DNA of 64,000 nucleotides from Edaphochlamys debaryana (GCA_016858145.1 JAEHOE010000072.1:372001-436000), one strand, 5' to 3'. Counted from the stretch's first letter, positions 11,601 through 24,023 are shown. Notes: generated by a model not told the origin, from the sequence alone. Numbers and translations are program-made.

Positions 11601-14253
11601 CCCTGACCGCCAAGTGCCCCCCTGACCGCGTGCCCCCGTGTCCGGCCCCCCGGTGTGTGGCTCAGGGCCTGGGCGCTCGGCACAAGGCCGCCGCCGCCGC
11701 TGCGGGCGGTGCGGGCGGCGGCGCGGAGGACGGTGAGGACATCGCCAACGTGCTGCAGCTCATCAAGGTGGGGGTGGGGGGTGGGGGGAGTTTGAAGCTG
11801 GGGTGGGTGGGGGGAGGGGGGGTGTTTGTTGCTGAGGGGTAGGGGAAGAGAGGGGCGAGCTGCAGCTCATCAAGGTGCGGGGGGGAGAGGGAGGGGGCTG
11901 GCTGGCTGGGGTGTGCTGGGGTGTGCTCCAGCTGGGGGGGCTCCAAAGCTCCTCGTGAAGGGCCCTGGCGCATCGTGGCCAGTACAGTGGCAGCCACCAT
12001 GGTAGTGCTGCGCGAAGGTCCTCTGCGGCGACAGTGTGGGCTCAGGCATGATATTGTAGGCCCTGGAGCATTGTGGCCATGATGGGCGTGGGCGGGGGCA
12101 CATGCCTGGGCCGGGGCTGGCTGGCTGGGGTGTGGTTTGGCCGGGTGGGCGGAGCTCCTCTGCGGTGACCACGAGGGCGCCGTCGCAGCTTCTGTACTGA
12201 TGTTGGCCGGCCATGAAAGTGCGGCGCGCCAAATGATGACATGAACGCATGGACGAGGCCATGAAAGCGCTCTGAAACGCAACACATCCAGCCCCCTCTC
12301 AACCCCACCCGACCAGGTCGGGCGCGAGCTGTCGGCGGCCGTGGGGCGCCTGGAGGCAGCGCTCCGCACCGCGGTGGCCTCGGCCGTCGCGCGGCTGTCC
12401 GCCCTGGTGGCCCCCTCCACATCGCCCTTCGCGCCCCCCGGCGGTGCGTCCGCGCCCTCGGCCGCGCCCTCCACCCTGGCGCCCGGCCCCTCCCTGGCCC
12501 CCGGGGCGGAGGCGGACCCGGTGGCCCTGCGCCTGGTGGCTCACAGGTTGGCTTTGTTGGGGGCTGGGTGGGGGCCGTTGGGGTTGGGGTTCAGGGTCGG
12601 GTCGGTGTGGGGTGTGGGTGGGTTGGGTGGGTGGGAGGGCCGATGCGTCTTGGGGGGTCGGAAGCGGGGAGGGGCCGCGGGAATCAACCGGGGACACCGC
12701 CACGCCGACGCTACCGCTTCCCTGCTCGCCAGTCCAGCACTTCCCTCATTCTCACCTGGCATGGAAAATTCACTCCTCGCTGTTTCTCCTCGCACAGCCT
12801 TCTTTCCCCCAATCCTCATCCCTCTCTGCTCCCCCGTGCCCCTCTCCCTCTCCCTGTCCCCCACCCCCAGGGGCGAGAAGCTGGGCCGCCTGTCCAAGCT
12901 GGGCGCCTCCCTGTCCGACCCGCGCTTCCAGCTGCTGCCCGCCGCACTGGCGCAGCTGGACAGCTTCGGGAGCACCGTGCAGGTGTGTGGGGGGAGGGGC
13001 TGGAGGGAGGGCGGGGGCACGCGGGAGGGCCCGGAGTTGTCTCCCAAGCTGCCCCCAGCAGGCGAGCAGTACAGTGGCTTAGGCCCAGCGCGCCCTGCTC
13101 TCGTGCCCTTTGCCGACCAATGCCTGGCACAACCCGGTCTCAGACTGCGTCGTCCACTGTTTCCAACGCGCCGGAATCCCCCCTCCTGCCCTCTCCCCTC
13201 TCCCTTCCCCCTCCTTCCCCCCTCCCCCAGTCCACGGTGTTCGATGTGCTCCTGGCCCGGGTGGCGGCGCTGCTGGCGCCCCTGCCCTCGCTGCCCGACT
13301 GGCGCAAGGGCGCGCCCGGGGAGGGCGGCTCCTCCTTCGCAGCCGCGCCCCTGCCCTCCTTCAACACCTACCCGCTGCCGTACGTGACGGCCATAGGGGA
13401 CCATCTGATGGCCATGCCGCAGCAGCTGGAGGTGGGGTGGGGGGTGAAAACACGAGGGGAGGGGAGGGAGAAAGAAAGGGGGATACAGAGGAAGAGAGCG
13501 AGCGGTGAGGGAGGGAGTGCACAGGGAGAGGGGCAGGGATGTGATCTGGTTTTCCCTGCCGCTTGGAACAACCTCACGGCCAGCCCGGAAGCAGCTGGAG
13601 GTTAGGGGCAGGCCGTTTTGTTGGCGAGTTGGGAGCCCCTCGTCCGTCAAGCCCCTCACCCCCATGTCGCTGCCCCCAGGTGCTCATGGGGGACGCAGCG
13701 GATGAGGGCGCAGCAGCAGCGGGCGGCGGCGGCGGGGAGGGCGGCGGCAGCGGCGCCGGCGCGGCGGCGGAGTGGGAGGAGCTGGCGGCGGAGTGGCTGG
13801 ACAAGGCGGTGACGGGGGCGGCCAGCATGTACGCGGACTCCATCTTCAAGATCCCGGATCTGGGGCCCCAGGTACGGCATCCCGAGATTGCTGTGTTTCG
13901 TTCTTGTGGTAGCACGTGCCTCGAGTTCCGGGGAACCGGGGACTGCAGCACGATGCCCTGCTTGCCGTCCCGCGGCCAAGCTCCTGGCTGACTCCCCCCC
14001 TCCCCCTCCTCCCCTCCAGGGCGGCTGCCAGCTGTCCACGGACGTCGAGTACTTTGTCAACGTCATGGGGGCGCTGCACGTGGCGCCGCCGCCCAGCCTG
14101 CTGACGGTGCAACTGCTGGCGGGGGCGGCGCCGGAGGAGTTCGCGGACCTGGCCCGGGGGGCGCTGGCCGAGGGCGGCGCCGACTCGGCCGCGCTCAAGG
14201 CGCTGGCGGGCATGCGCCGCCTGCCGCTGGAGCCGCCGCAGCCCCAGCAGTAG
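8660..14253 (+). CDS. COG7: Conserved oligomeric Golgi complex subunit 7
   Basis: Subunit of lobe B of the COG tethering complex, which works in retrograde traffic within the Golgi. Thirteen exons, all phase-consistent: 8660-9170, 9322-9454, 9723-9768, 9945-10157, 10333-10482, 10854-11044, 11314-11413, 11666-11767, 12317-12546, 12871-12982, 13231-13431, 13680-13871, 14020-14253; 804 aa, close to plant and animal COG7 (about 770-840). The N terminus (DGFDPIAWINNACVN, then PLEKFLAELEMRLQLSAEDI) and the helical region through GSLGEALAKGQDD are typical of COG7. The middle contains Ala/Pro-rich inserts not expected in other lineages. The C terminus DVEYFVNVMGALHVAPPPSL fits the family's conserved end. 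Intron 8 carries internal repeats and a second copy of the exon-8 donor. Confidence 0.88.
11751..12230 (+). repeat. Imperfect tandem repeats in COG7 intron 8
   Basis: The sequence gctgcagctcatcaaggtg at the exon 8/intron 8 border (about 11751-11769) recurs at about 11860-11878. Further on, ggccctggCGCATcgtggcc (from 11961) recurs as a near copy from about 12060, and ggctggctggggtgtg recurs near 11900 and 12120. Confidence 0.7.
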
Positions 14254-14621
14254 CGGCAGTAGCAGCGGGTGGGGGAGGGGGTTGAGGGATAGGGTCTTGG
14301 GGCGGGGGATGGAGTGGGGTGACAGGCGCGGTGGCAAGGGGGCGTGGTGGGTGAGGGACTGGGCTTAGGGGGGTGCTGTCCGCGGCATGAATGAGCACGC
14401 TCATGCGCGTGTTTGCCTGATTACTTGGCGAAGAGGTGTATGTGCATTGGAGGGGTGGGAGGATGAGCACAGCGGCGAGAGTGCAGGGAGGGGGCCGGCG
14501 GGTGAAGCTTTGTGTATGGACGCATCGTGCGTGCCAGCGCCGCGATCGCGAGCGTGCCCGTCAACTAACTTCCTATTCAGATTGTACTTTCACAATAGTG
14601 AGTCGATTCTAGTCCCTGTGT
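14254..14621. other. Intergenic spacer
   Basis: G-rich 3' flank of COG7 and 5' flank of the next gene on the same strand. No TGTAA and no ORF of interest found. Confidence 0.5.
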
Positions 14622-17600
14622 ATGGAAAGCCTGGCCTGGCCGGTCGCGGAACCGAATTGGGATGCCTGCAGAGACCAGCTTGAACAGCTGCTCACGACTG
14701 CCAGGAGACTAATTCTCCGCGAAGATCCGCCACAGAAGCTAGCTAGGCCTCACGCCAAGCATACACTCCGCAACGCCCTCATGGCCGCCGCGGCACTTGC
14801 AGCGCTTCCAGCCGCGCTTGGGACCTGGATTGTGCTGGCGAACCTTTCGAATGGCGACCAGGCAGGCCGCGTCGTCCTGCCGAGCGCGCTGCAGGCGCTA
14901 GTCGATTCGGTGCGGGGCTTGAGGTAAGCCACGCGTGGGGCCGGGGTTCGGTGCTGCACGCCGAAGCCGCCCCGAGGGTGCAATCTTCAGCCTAATTGCC
15001 TGTTTGGGGCCCAGGTTCGGTGTAACGTGCACCTGGGTCCAGGTCCGCGGACCCGAGGCCCCTTCCCGAACCATCCCCAACGACCGTTGCAACTCCCGAC
15101 CTCCTTGCATCCTCGAGCCCTTCTTCCCGCCTCCTCACTCCCTCACAGGTCCCGGCGTCGCCATGCGCAGCGACGTCGCCTGGCCGGCAGCCTGGCGCCG
15201 CTCACGCTAGAGCGCGACTTTCTCTTCGGGACCCTGCCTCCCAACGTCACATCCAGCGTCATCGGCCGCCTCGACCCCGCCAGCCGCAAGGCCCTGCGCG
15301 CCACGTGCCGCCGCGCGCGGCTGTGCGTCAGCGGCTTCAACTCTAAGTTGCTGCTGGACGGCCGGGGGCTGAAGAGGTGGGTTCAGGAAGTGAGGATGAG
15401 GAGGAAGGGGAGGGAACGTCGGTGGCGGGCTGGTGATGTGGGTCGGGAGGGGTGGGCGACAGCGAGGAAGGGCTTGCTGTGCTGACCTGCCGCCCAGTTT
15501 GAGTCGGCCGGGTGGGTTGGAGAGCGAGAGGGCGGCGCGCAGGACCTTGCCGTGCGCCTGGATGGGGGGCCCTCTCGGGTCGCTTTGCTCGTTAGCCCTT
15601 CGCGGCTGCTGCTAGCTTGTGTGGTCGAGCACCCTTCGTCCCTTCCCCGCCTGCTCCCTGCAGGTTCTCTGTCGCGCCCCTTCACGTGCTGTTCCCGTAT
15701 CTACGGGAGATCCACGTCGCCCCGCCGTACGGCACCGGCCTTTCCGCCAGCCAGGCGGCGGGTCTGGCGGCGGCGGGGCGATCTGGGTCGGCGGCCGGCG
15801 GCGGCGGCGGTGTGCTGCCCGCTGGCGGCTCCTCCACGGGCCCGGCGGTACTGCTGGGCCTTCTCGACTCCGGCGCGCTGTCTTTCCTGCCGTACCTGGA
15901 TCTGCTGGACCTGAGCAGGTGCGCCCATCAGCCTGTACTCATTTAAGATTCAAGCGTGCGCGTATGGGCGGCGTCGACCCACATCGCTGTCCTTGCCTCT
16001 GGCGCATCCACTTCCAGTCCACATGTTCCCTGCCGCCCCTGGCATCCGAGCCTGAGCCGCCGTGCGCACCCCCGGCCGCAGGTGGCGCCGCCCCGCCTGC
16101 CCCTTCTCCCGCCGGGACTGGAAGGCGCTCGTGGACGCCCTGCCCGACCCAGACGCAGCACAGCGCGCACAGCACACACAGCACGCCGCGCCGTATCGCG
16201 CCGGCGCCGCCGGGGGTTACGGCGGTGGAGGCGGTGGCCGCGGGCGGGTCCCGGGCCTGGGTCTGCGGCTGCGTGTGGACTGGCGAGTGCTGCCGCTGCG
16301 GAGCATCTGGCCGCCGCCCTCGCAGCTGCCCGACTGGCAGGAGGTGGCGTGGGCGGTCAAGTGGCTGGCCAAGCGGCGGCCGCAGGTGCGCCCTTGATGG
16401 GCAGGGCAGGCACGGGGTGGACGTGGGTGGGCGGGTAGGTCATGGTCTGGGGGCAGGTGCTCGGGGAGGGTGGGTGGGTCATGGTGTGGGGGCAGCCTGG
16501 GAGAGCCGCCGCTACCTTACGGGTGGTGGGGGGGAGGCTTGAGTGCGTCAGGAGGTTCAGTCGATAGACACCTGCGCACCCGCGACACGACTCTCAGTGT
16601 AACCTCACCGTGCTCCCGCCCCACGCCCCGCAGGTGCGCCTGGAGCTGGAGGGCCCTCCCCTGCCGCTGCCCAGCCCGGGTACCCTGGCGGCCCTGCGCA
16701 CCCCGGCCGACGTTGCTGGCGGGGGACTGCGGACGCTGAGTGCCGGCGTGGCGCCACCGCCGGCCTGGGCGCGGCACAGGTGTGGACCCCTTGGGCAGCC
16801 GTGGGCACTAGCACTAGGCTGAACGGGCAGGGGGCGGATAAGGTAGCAGGATTCACAGGAAAGGGGGAGGGGTGGCCAGCACAGAACGGACGACCGCAGA
16901 CGTAGTCAGGCGGCGTTGGCACGGTTGAGGAGATCTCCACATGGGGGCTGTCGCCTTCCTCGCCACCACCGCCTCCTTCCCTCCCTCCCTGGTAGGTTCG
17001 ACTCCCTGTCCAGCCTGAGGGGCCTGCACCGCCTCACGCTGCGGCTGGCGGGGGACCAGGGGGCGGGGACCGTGCTGACGGCGCTGCGGGTGAGGCCGTG
17101 AGGCGTGCGGCGTGTGCTTGGCTTGGGGCTGCGCTTTGGGGCTCGGGTTCCACGCTGCCACCTGCCAAGAAGCCTTGATAACCCTGCCGGGCCCCTATCT
17201 GCTCGCGCCCTCGAGGTGCTGCAGCCTTAGCCACTGATCCCTACCGTACGCCGATCCGCCCGATGCGCAGGATCTGCCGTACCTCGAGTATCTGGCGCTG
17301 CCGGGCAGCACCCTGTGGGACGCCGACATGCCGGTACGCGGGCCCAGGGGCGGTCCAAGGGGGGCCCGGACGGCATACGCAGCATGGGGGACGCGTCAGC
17401 AACAGCACGCACAGGAGGGGCAGCAGGGGCTCTGCGCAAGGCCCTGACACTCTTGCCACCCCCAGCGGATTGCCCGCGGGCCCTTGACCTGTGCATGCGT
17501 CACAGTGTACGCTGTGCGCTACCGCCTTGTTCTCTTGAGGCCGTCTTCGCCCAAACCCCGCACGCTTTCCCTCCTTCCTCGCAGGCACTATCGCAGCTGG

Positions 17601-20326
17601 GGGCCGTGAAGACCCTTCTGGTGGGGTGGGGCGTGGGGCAGGGCGGGGCCGAGGGGGCGTAGCGTAGGGCGGGCAGCTGCTGAGGGTGCGGCACGGCCGC
17701 GGCGGCCCTCACCGCCCGTCTGGACGCCTCCCACAAAACCATCAGCCGCGTTGTGCTCCGTGCGCACGGCTGGCGACGCACGGGCTTCCTGGCTCACTTT
17801 CCTCCCTGCATCCTCCCCTCAGGTTGCTGGCTTGGTCCTCCGAGGCCCCCAGGGCCCCGCAGCCCAGCCCGCGGGCGCAGACCCCGCCCAGCCCCAGCCG
17901 CAACAGCAGCCGCAACAGCCCGCGGCGGCGGCGGGGGCGGGGGCGGCTCGGCCGTCGCTCCTGGCGCCGCCGCGGGTGGTGGTGTCGGGCCTGGAGCGGT
18001 TGGTGGTTGCGAGCCGCCTCGAGGTTGCCCCCGCCCTGGGTTTGCTCCCTAGCATGCCCGCGCTCTCGGCTCTCGGCGTCACCGCCAAGGCCCTGGCGCA
18101 GCCCCTGCCGCTGCTGCCGCAGGCGCCGGCTCCGCCGCCGCCGCCTGCAGCAGCGCCGCCGGCGGCAGCGGCGGCGGCGGCTCCGCCGCCGCTGCTGCAG
18201 GAGCTCGTTCAGCACCAGCTGGCGATGGCGGCCGGTGGCGGCGGCGGCCTGGCGGCGGCGGGGGCAGCGCCTGCTCCGATGCATTCTGTGTGGGCGGCGC
18301 CGCCGCCGGCGCGGTCCAGCGTAGGCGGCACGGGCGGCACGTCCTCGCTTCCACATGTGAGGGGCGATCTGCGCGCCCTAGGCTTGAAGCGGACCTGGGA
18401 ATGGCAGGGGCCGTGGGGCGGGTTTCGTGCAGTGCTGCGTAGGGTCGTCGAGGGGCGGCCTTTGGGACCATGTGCATCAGTTGCACGGCTCAGGTATTGA
18501 CTGCTGCTAGCATCTCTGTTCTGGTTGTTATCCCACTTTGTCCTGAGCCTGGCTTGGCTCCCTGCTCAGCTATGGCTTGCTTATCCAAGTGTCTCACGTC
18601 ATCCACGTCCACCGACGCAGGTGAGCCTTCGAGAGGTCTCCGTCATGTACGGCCCTCGCCGTGCGGCCGGGACGAGCATGTCCCCGGCGGCGGCAGAGGC
18701 GGCGGCCGCAGCGGCGGCGGCAGAGGCAGCGGCGGAGCCGGCGGTGGCAGCGTTGCTGGCGGCGGCGGCGGCGCTGCCGACGATGCAGAAGGTACGGCTG
18801 TGGCGGCCGTACAGCCCGGAGCACGTGCTGAGGCTCCTGCGGCCCGTGGCGGAGGAGATGCCGGTGAGTCATGGGGCCTGAGGCTGGGCCCGACTGGACC
18901 CGGCTCGTGAAAGGACGAGGAAGCGGGGGGGGATATGAAACGAAGAGCTTCCTAGGCACCTCGAAACCGTGAGGAATGATCTGGTCTTAGTGATGCCGCT
19001 TCTAGCGGCATCACCAATCGATTAGTCACGGGGGACCCGGGGGGTTGCGGGGTGGGTTCGTGGCAGTCGCGTGCAAGCACGGTCGGTGTAAGGTGACACA
19101 TGGCTGCGCGAATCAGCTGTTTCCTCAGATGAGATGGTCGCAGTGCTTGGGTACGCTCGCAGCTGCTCGCAGCGGGTTCGGGCTGGGTAGATCGATGGAC
19201 ATGATCGATCGACTGTACGTGAGAGGCCCTCGCGCACTTGCCACGACGTACTCGAAGCTTATGTGTATCTCATGAGTGCTTTGCGCGGTGTGGGTCCCTC
19301 TGCATGGCCCAAACCGTCGCGGTGCATGCACCGAGGTCGGGCCACCCCGCGTGCTCCATTCGCCCCAGCCCCGCGGCTGTGGGCCTTGTGCTAGGCTAGG
19401 AACCCGCTGCACGGACTTTGGCGGCCTCTGGGGCCCCACAGAGTAAGACGACACGCCCCGGTGACCAAGGGTCACCCCCAGCTCGACTTCGTGATTCGAC
19501 AGGCGGCATAAACATATGCTCTGTGGCCTTTCGCCTCCCTCCCTGACAGCTGCCCCTGGTGCTGCTGGAGCTGCACGACGTGGGCCCGCCCGAGGCCCAC
19601 CCGGTCCCCGGCGCGGGGCGGCGATCTGGGCCTGCCGGCCTGGGGGGCCGCTCCTGGTTGCCGCACCGAGGCGGCCCCGGGCAGGCGCAGGGCGGCTTCC
19701 AGGCAGCAGACGGGGACGAGGAGGAGGACGAGGAGGAGGACGACGACGAGGAGGGCGAAGATGAGGAGGGAGAGGACGAGGAGGAGGACGAGGAGGGAGA
19801 GGAGGGGGAGACTGCCGCAGCGGTTGAGGAGGTGGCAGCAGCAGCCCCGAGCGCCTCAGTCGATGCCGGACCGGTGGGCATCGCGAGCGGCAGTGGAGAT
19901 GGCGCGACGGCTGCTCGGGTCGGCGGCGGCGGCGCCCTCGACGATCCGGCCCTGCTGACGTCATTGCTGACGTCACGCCGCTGGGCGGGCTCCAGCCAGC
20001 GCATGGCGGCGCTGGCGTTGGGATGCAGCCGTACATTAGTCATGGCCGGCGGCGACGCGCTGACGGTGCGCGCGTTGACGGCGGTTGGCTTAGCGGCCGC
20101 GGCCGGTGGCGGCGGGGGCGGCCATGGAGTCGCCGTGCAGCGCCTGGTGCTGAAGCGTACGGCAGGGCTGGACGAGCGGGCCTTGGCGGGCCTGGCGCGG
20201 GGCCTTAGGGGCCTGCAGGCGCTGTGGCTGCAGGGTTGCCCTGGGGTGGGGGTGCCGGAGGTGCTGGCCGCGCGATCGGCGGCGGGGGCCCGTGGCCTTG
20301 CGGTTGCGTGGACGGCGGAGGGGTGA
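14622..20326 (+). CDS. F-box/LRR-like protein
   Basis: Eleven phase-consistent exons: 14622-14923, 15149-15376, 15664-15918, 16082-16385, 16634-16779, 16996-17089, 17271-17333, 17585-17620, 17823-18356, 18621-18863, 19550-20326; 993 aa. The N terminus has a hydrophobic span (ALMAAAALAALPAALGTWIV), then an F-box-like helix pair (LPPNVTSSVIGRLDPASRKA followed by LRATCRRARLC). The rest is scattered leucine-rich repeat-like segments (for example LRGLHRLTLRLAGD) separated by Ala/Gly/Gln-rich inserts. Near the C terminus an Asp/Glu run (about 19705-19815) precedes a last LRR pair of the AMN1/FBXL type (RGLRGLQALWLQGCPGV). A substrate-receptor role in an SCF ubiquitin ligase is the family reading, but the F-box is weak and the membrane-like N terminus is unusual. 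The 686-bp last intron contains a perfect hairpin (18990-19014). Confidence 0.6.
18990..19014. repeat. Perfect 10-bp inverted repeat with 5-nt loop
   Basis: gtgatgccgc - ttcta - gcggcatcac, inside the last intron of the F-box/LRR-like gene. Confidence 0.9.
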
Positions 20327-20719
20327 GGCGTCGATTGGGGAGGCATGCGGCGCGGCAGCGGGCTTGTGGGAGGCAGGAGGCGTTGACTTGGGGCCGCAGG
20401 ACGCAGAGTACAGATAGCAGGGTGTGCATCTGTGCCGGCATTTCGGGCTGACTGGGCTGCTTGCGGGGGTATGCCCACGGATAGGCTTTCAATGTTGAAG
20501 GGGTACTGCATGGTTAGGGGACCGGACGTTGCAATGCGTGTGGGGCATAAACCACGACCTGCTGGGTGCTGTGATTGAGATGACTGCGGAATGGTGCGGG
20601 GGTCCTTTGGGTGGGTGCGCTGGAATGCGCATCAGACCACTGACTGCAGTACCAGGCCTGCAGTACCAGGCTATGCTTCGCGTGTTTTCCTTGGCTGTGT
20701 CACAGGCCCAGGGACCCAG

Positions 20720-20789
20720 GCTGTGACGGGACCCAGGCTGTGACCTGCCATAAGCAGGGGGCTGTGACGGGACCCAGGCTGTGACCTGC
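20720..20789. repeat. 29-bp direct repeat pair
   Basis: The unit starting gctgtgacgggacccaggct occurs at 20720-20748 and 20761-20789, separated by 12 bp. Confidence 0.85.
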
Positions 20790-21683
20790 GGACGGCGGGC
20801 GCAGCAGGAAAGGGCGCTGTCGTGAATGTCTGGGCAACGGGTAGGACGTTGACGCGCCCAGGATCCGCTAGTGGCACGGGGTCCGCCACAGGGCGGGACG
20901 AGCATTGCGGGAGTTCTGCGGATATTGGTTCTGCGGAAGGCCTGCAGCCTACACAGAGCTCCACCACCTGAACAGCGCCGGTCCACCACGATCGAATGTA
21001 GCTCGAGGATTCTGACAACGCTCTTCGAAAGCACGCATCATGTCAGAGCCCAGCGTGGTAAGCAGTAATATGATATCAACATGCATTCCTTCCGCGCTCT
21101 CTGCGACACCAGTTGGGTACTCAGTCGTCATACCCGCCATGCATTCCCCTACCACACAAAGCTTACCGAGTGTGTTAGGCAACGAGGAAACCGTAAGCGA
21201 GCAGGATGTCCGGCGAGACCCGCCAGCTACCAAGTGTGTTTGTGTCCCCCTGTGCGTCACCCCAGTCCCTTGCTCCCACACCCGCCCTTGCCCCTCTCAA
21301 GTCCCAACCCCAGTGCACGCAGCCCATAATCGGCCCAGCCCACCCTTTGCTACCCGCTGCAGCTGGAAATCAAGTCGAACGAACCACCAATAGCGTCAAG
21401 CGTGCCGCGCTCACTGGCCACGGCTATGAAGTACAGCTCACAGGAGCTTTGTGCGTGCATGCATGCAGCATCAACAACTCATCTTCGGCCATCAGAGCAC
21501 GTTCGCAAGCCTCAAGCTTTGCACCCTCCACGTTACGCCTCAGCACCCTGGCAAATCGAAGCACAGGCTTAGGCCGTGCACCTAGAGCCCTTGCGTAAGG
21601 AAGCGTGCAGTGCTTTGTTGCCAGGCGGGCGCGCGTGCTTGCAAGCTGGTTCCTTGCTTGAAACAACCGCGCCCGGCGCGCGA

Positions 21684-21688
21684 TTACA
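21684..21688 (-). terminator. TGTAA polyadenylation signal for gene A copy 1
   Basis: Minus-strand TGTAA 163 bp beyond the gene A copy 1 stop codon (21851). Confidence 0.5.
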
Positions 21689-21850
21689 CCCCCAGGCAGC
21701 ACCAGGGCTGCACCGCAGCTCTCCCTGGCCGGCGGATCCTTCAGCCGCAGCCCCACGGCAGCATCCACAGCTGCCCCATCGGCCCCTCTCATCGGGACGT
21801 GGGCATGGAATGCGCCGGGGCCATCGCCCCCTCCAAGCATCTCACGCGCC

Positions 21851-24023
21851 TCACGGCTCCTGCCTGGGCTGCCGAGTGAAGGCCCCCTTGATGCGGACCG
21901 TGAAGCGAGCGAAGGGCCCCGCGCCCGGCCCCTGGCTCGCTTCGGCCTGCGCCGTGGCTGCCTCGGCGGCCGCCCCCTTCTCGGCGTCCGGCTGTCCGTC
22001 CAGGAGGGCCTCCTGCAGGTCGTTGCCGGGTCGCTTGACCTTGACGGACTCCGTGTGCTTGGCGTTGACGGGGGTGGCGCAGCCGGTGTAGAACTGCGGG
22101 TGGGGGTGGGGTGTGGGGTGTACAAGATGTTAAGCCTGGGCAGCAAGGGAGTGGATTACAAAGCATGTACGGCAAGATTCATTTGCGTTGCTCACGTCGT
22201 ATCCGAGCTTAATGAGGATGGCGCTGAAGCCGCACACGCAGAAGATGATGGTGAAGACGGTGCCGTAGTAGCGCGGCCCTGCGAGGTGACAGGTGAGGCG
22301 TTCGATGCTGCCCATGGCGTGATATACATGGGGCGGGGGGCCATGGTACACTAGCGTGCCTGCGGAAGTCTGTGCCCGTCCAAGCAACTTGATTTGGCTG
22401 TGTGTCCACCTGTCACGCCAGCAAGCAAGTGACTCACGATCGTAATAGTTGTTGACCTGGACGGAGGCCTTGAAGGGGTTGACTCTGCGTGCGAAGGTGA
22501 CGGGGCCGGGCGGACATGCATGGTCAAAACACGCATCTCAAAGCGCCCCAGGAGCCTGGACCCACGCTCCAGCTCGGGGGTGACCCTGCTTCAGCTCAGC
22601 AAGGAAGGCCGTCTTCCATCGTACTCGGCAGGACTTGTCCTAGACAGACCAGTGGGGCCACGCTCCCGCTCACCCGTTGTTCAGGATGACGATGCACCCC
22701 GGGTCCTCAAACACCAGGCCGAAGATGCGGACGTTGCACGTCTTCTTCTTGCTGCACGAGCTCTCTGCGGCACAGTCACATGTACGAGGCTGGGCGCCGT
22801 CAGTAAGCAGAGGATTGGTGGCGCGGATCTGCGTCGTTGGTAACACGTCGAGCGTAAGGCTGGGATGGGCGGGCCTGGTACGTGACAGCGTGTGCGGAAG
22901 TGCCACCAGCCGGCGAGAACGCCCCTGCTATCTTCATTCAATACTCACCGGGTACTACCGGGCAGTTCTCTAGGGTTCCGATGTTGGGAATGAAGCAGTC
23001 CTGTGGGTGGATACCGAAGGAGGATCTCAGTGACCCCCATCAACTTGTTGCTAGATCCAAAGTACCATCTCACGTTCGGTGCCCAACTGCCCATCCACCC
23101 TCCCATTGAAGCACCCGCGGCCCCTTGCCAATGGCAGCAGGGCGCATCAGATCTCCCTTAATTCCGAACTCGTCGGCTCCCATGCCGTCGTACTCCCTTC
23201 AACATGCACCAGAGACCCGTCATGACCCGGGAGCACTACGTTTCGGTACCCACGTCCAGGACTTGCTGGCGCACGAGCCAGACTTGAGTGATGTTGCTGT
23301 TGCCATTGGACTTGATGTTGTAAATGGTGCGGTGGGAGGTGTAGAAGCCGCACCAGTACCAAAGCGTGTTGGGGTTGATGGTGACGTTCACTGGGGGCGT
23401 GGAGGACATGGGGCAACAGGCGCCGGAAAGGCCTCAGGCCGAGCTCTGAATGAATGCCTAACACAAACCGCCTCACTCATGCATGATGACGGAGAACACT
23501 GCTTGCAACAGGCACTGATTGAACAATCCCTGCCCTCCAACCAATAGGCAACTCACTCGGCACGCAAGTTCCCGGCTCGGCGACTACGGGGAGGGGGCGG
23601 GGCGGGGAATGGCGGGTTCAGGTGCAAGAAGGCACGGCCGCTACCCTACCCACACCCTACCCGACGCACGCTGTAGTAATTTGCTATGTGCCGGCACCCC
23701 TCTTCAGAGCCGTGTGACTAGGTCATAATCCGAGAGGGGCGCGCCCTGCAGACCAGTGCCTCCCCTCAATGGCGCCTAGGGGGGCTCACCGGGGTCGCAG
23801 GGCGCTCCCGGCTCTATGTGCGACACGAGCCCCGGCCACTGTTGCGTCTGGCTGATGTTGTACTTGCCCGCCTCGGCTCTGCATCACGACGCGTTCAAGT
23901 TACTGGAATCCTTGGTTCGCAGCTTGCGCGTAGGCGCAAGTTTCGGCCTTGCCTGGGCAGTGCCATGGCGAGCAGTGCCAGAGCGAGTGCCGCTGTTGCG
24001 GCGACCGGGAGGCGTCGCATCAT
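21851..24023 (-). CDS. Gene A copy 1: type I membrane glycoprotein, unknown family
   Basis: Predicted 270-aa single-pass membrane protein. Exons (transcript order) 24023-23953, 23878-23790, 23390-23254, 23000-22949, 22764-22674, 22484-22438, 22278-22196, 22093-21851. The first intron is read as GC-AG (AG|GCAAGG to GCAG), the only choice that keeps phase. A cleavable signal (VAATAALALALLAMALP) leads into a Cys-containing ectodomain with N-glycosylation motifs (YNISQ, NVTINPN, SNITQVW) and a SSCSKKKTC block. One membrane span lies near residues 163-191 (YYGTVF, then IFCVCGFSAILIKLGYD). The cytosolic tail of about 80 residues is Glu/Ala-rich and ends RQPRQEP. It is divergent from SULTR copy 1, with 591 bp between the two start codons. 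Function unknown; location is probably plasma membrane or secretory pathway. Apart from the first exon, exon lengths equal those of copy 2. Confidence 0.7.

Larger units (their letters stand above)
20327..21850. other. Intergenic region with short repeats
   Basis: No supported gene between the F-box/LRR-like gene and the left edge of the inverted duplication. It has a 29-bp direct repeat (20720-20748 and 20761-20789) and tgcagtaccaggc doublets near 20645-20671. A minus-strand TGTAA (21684-21688) lies toward the right end. Confidence 0.55.
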
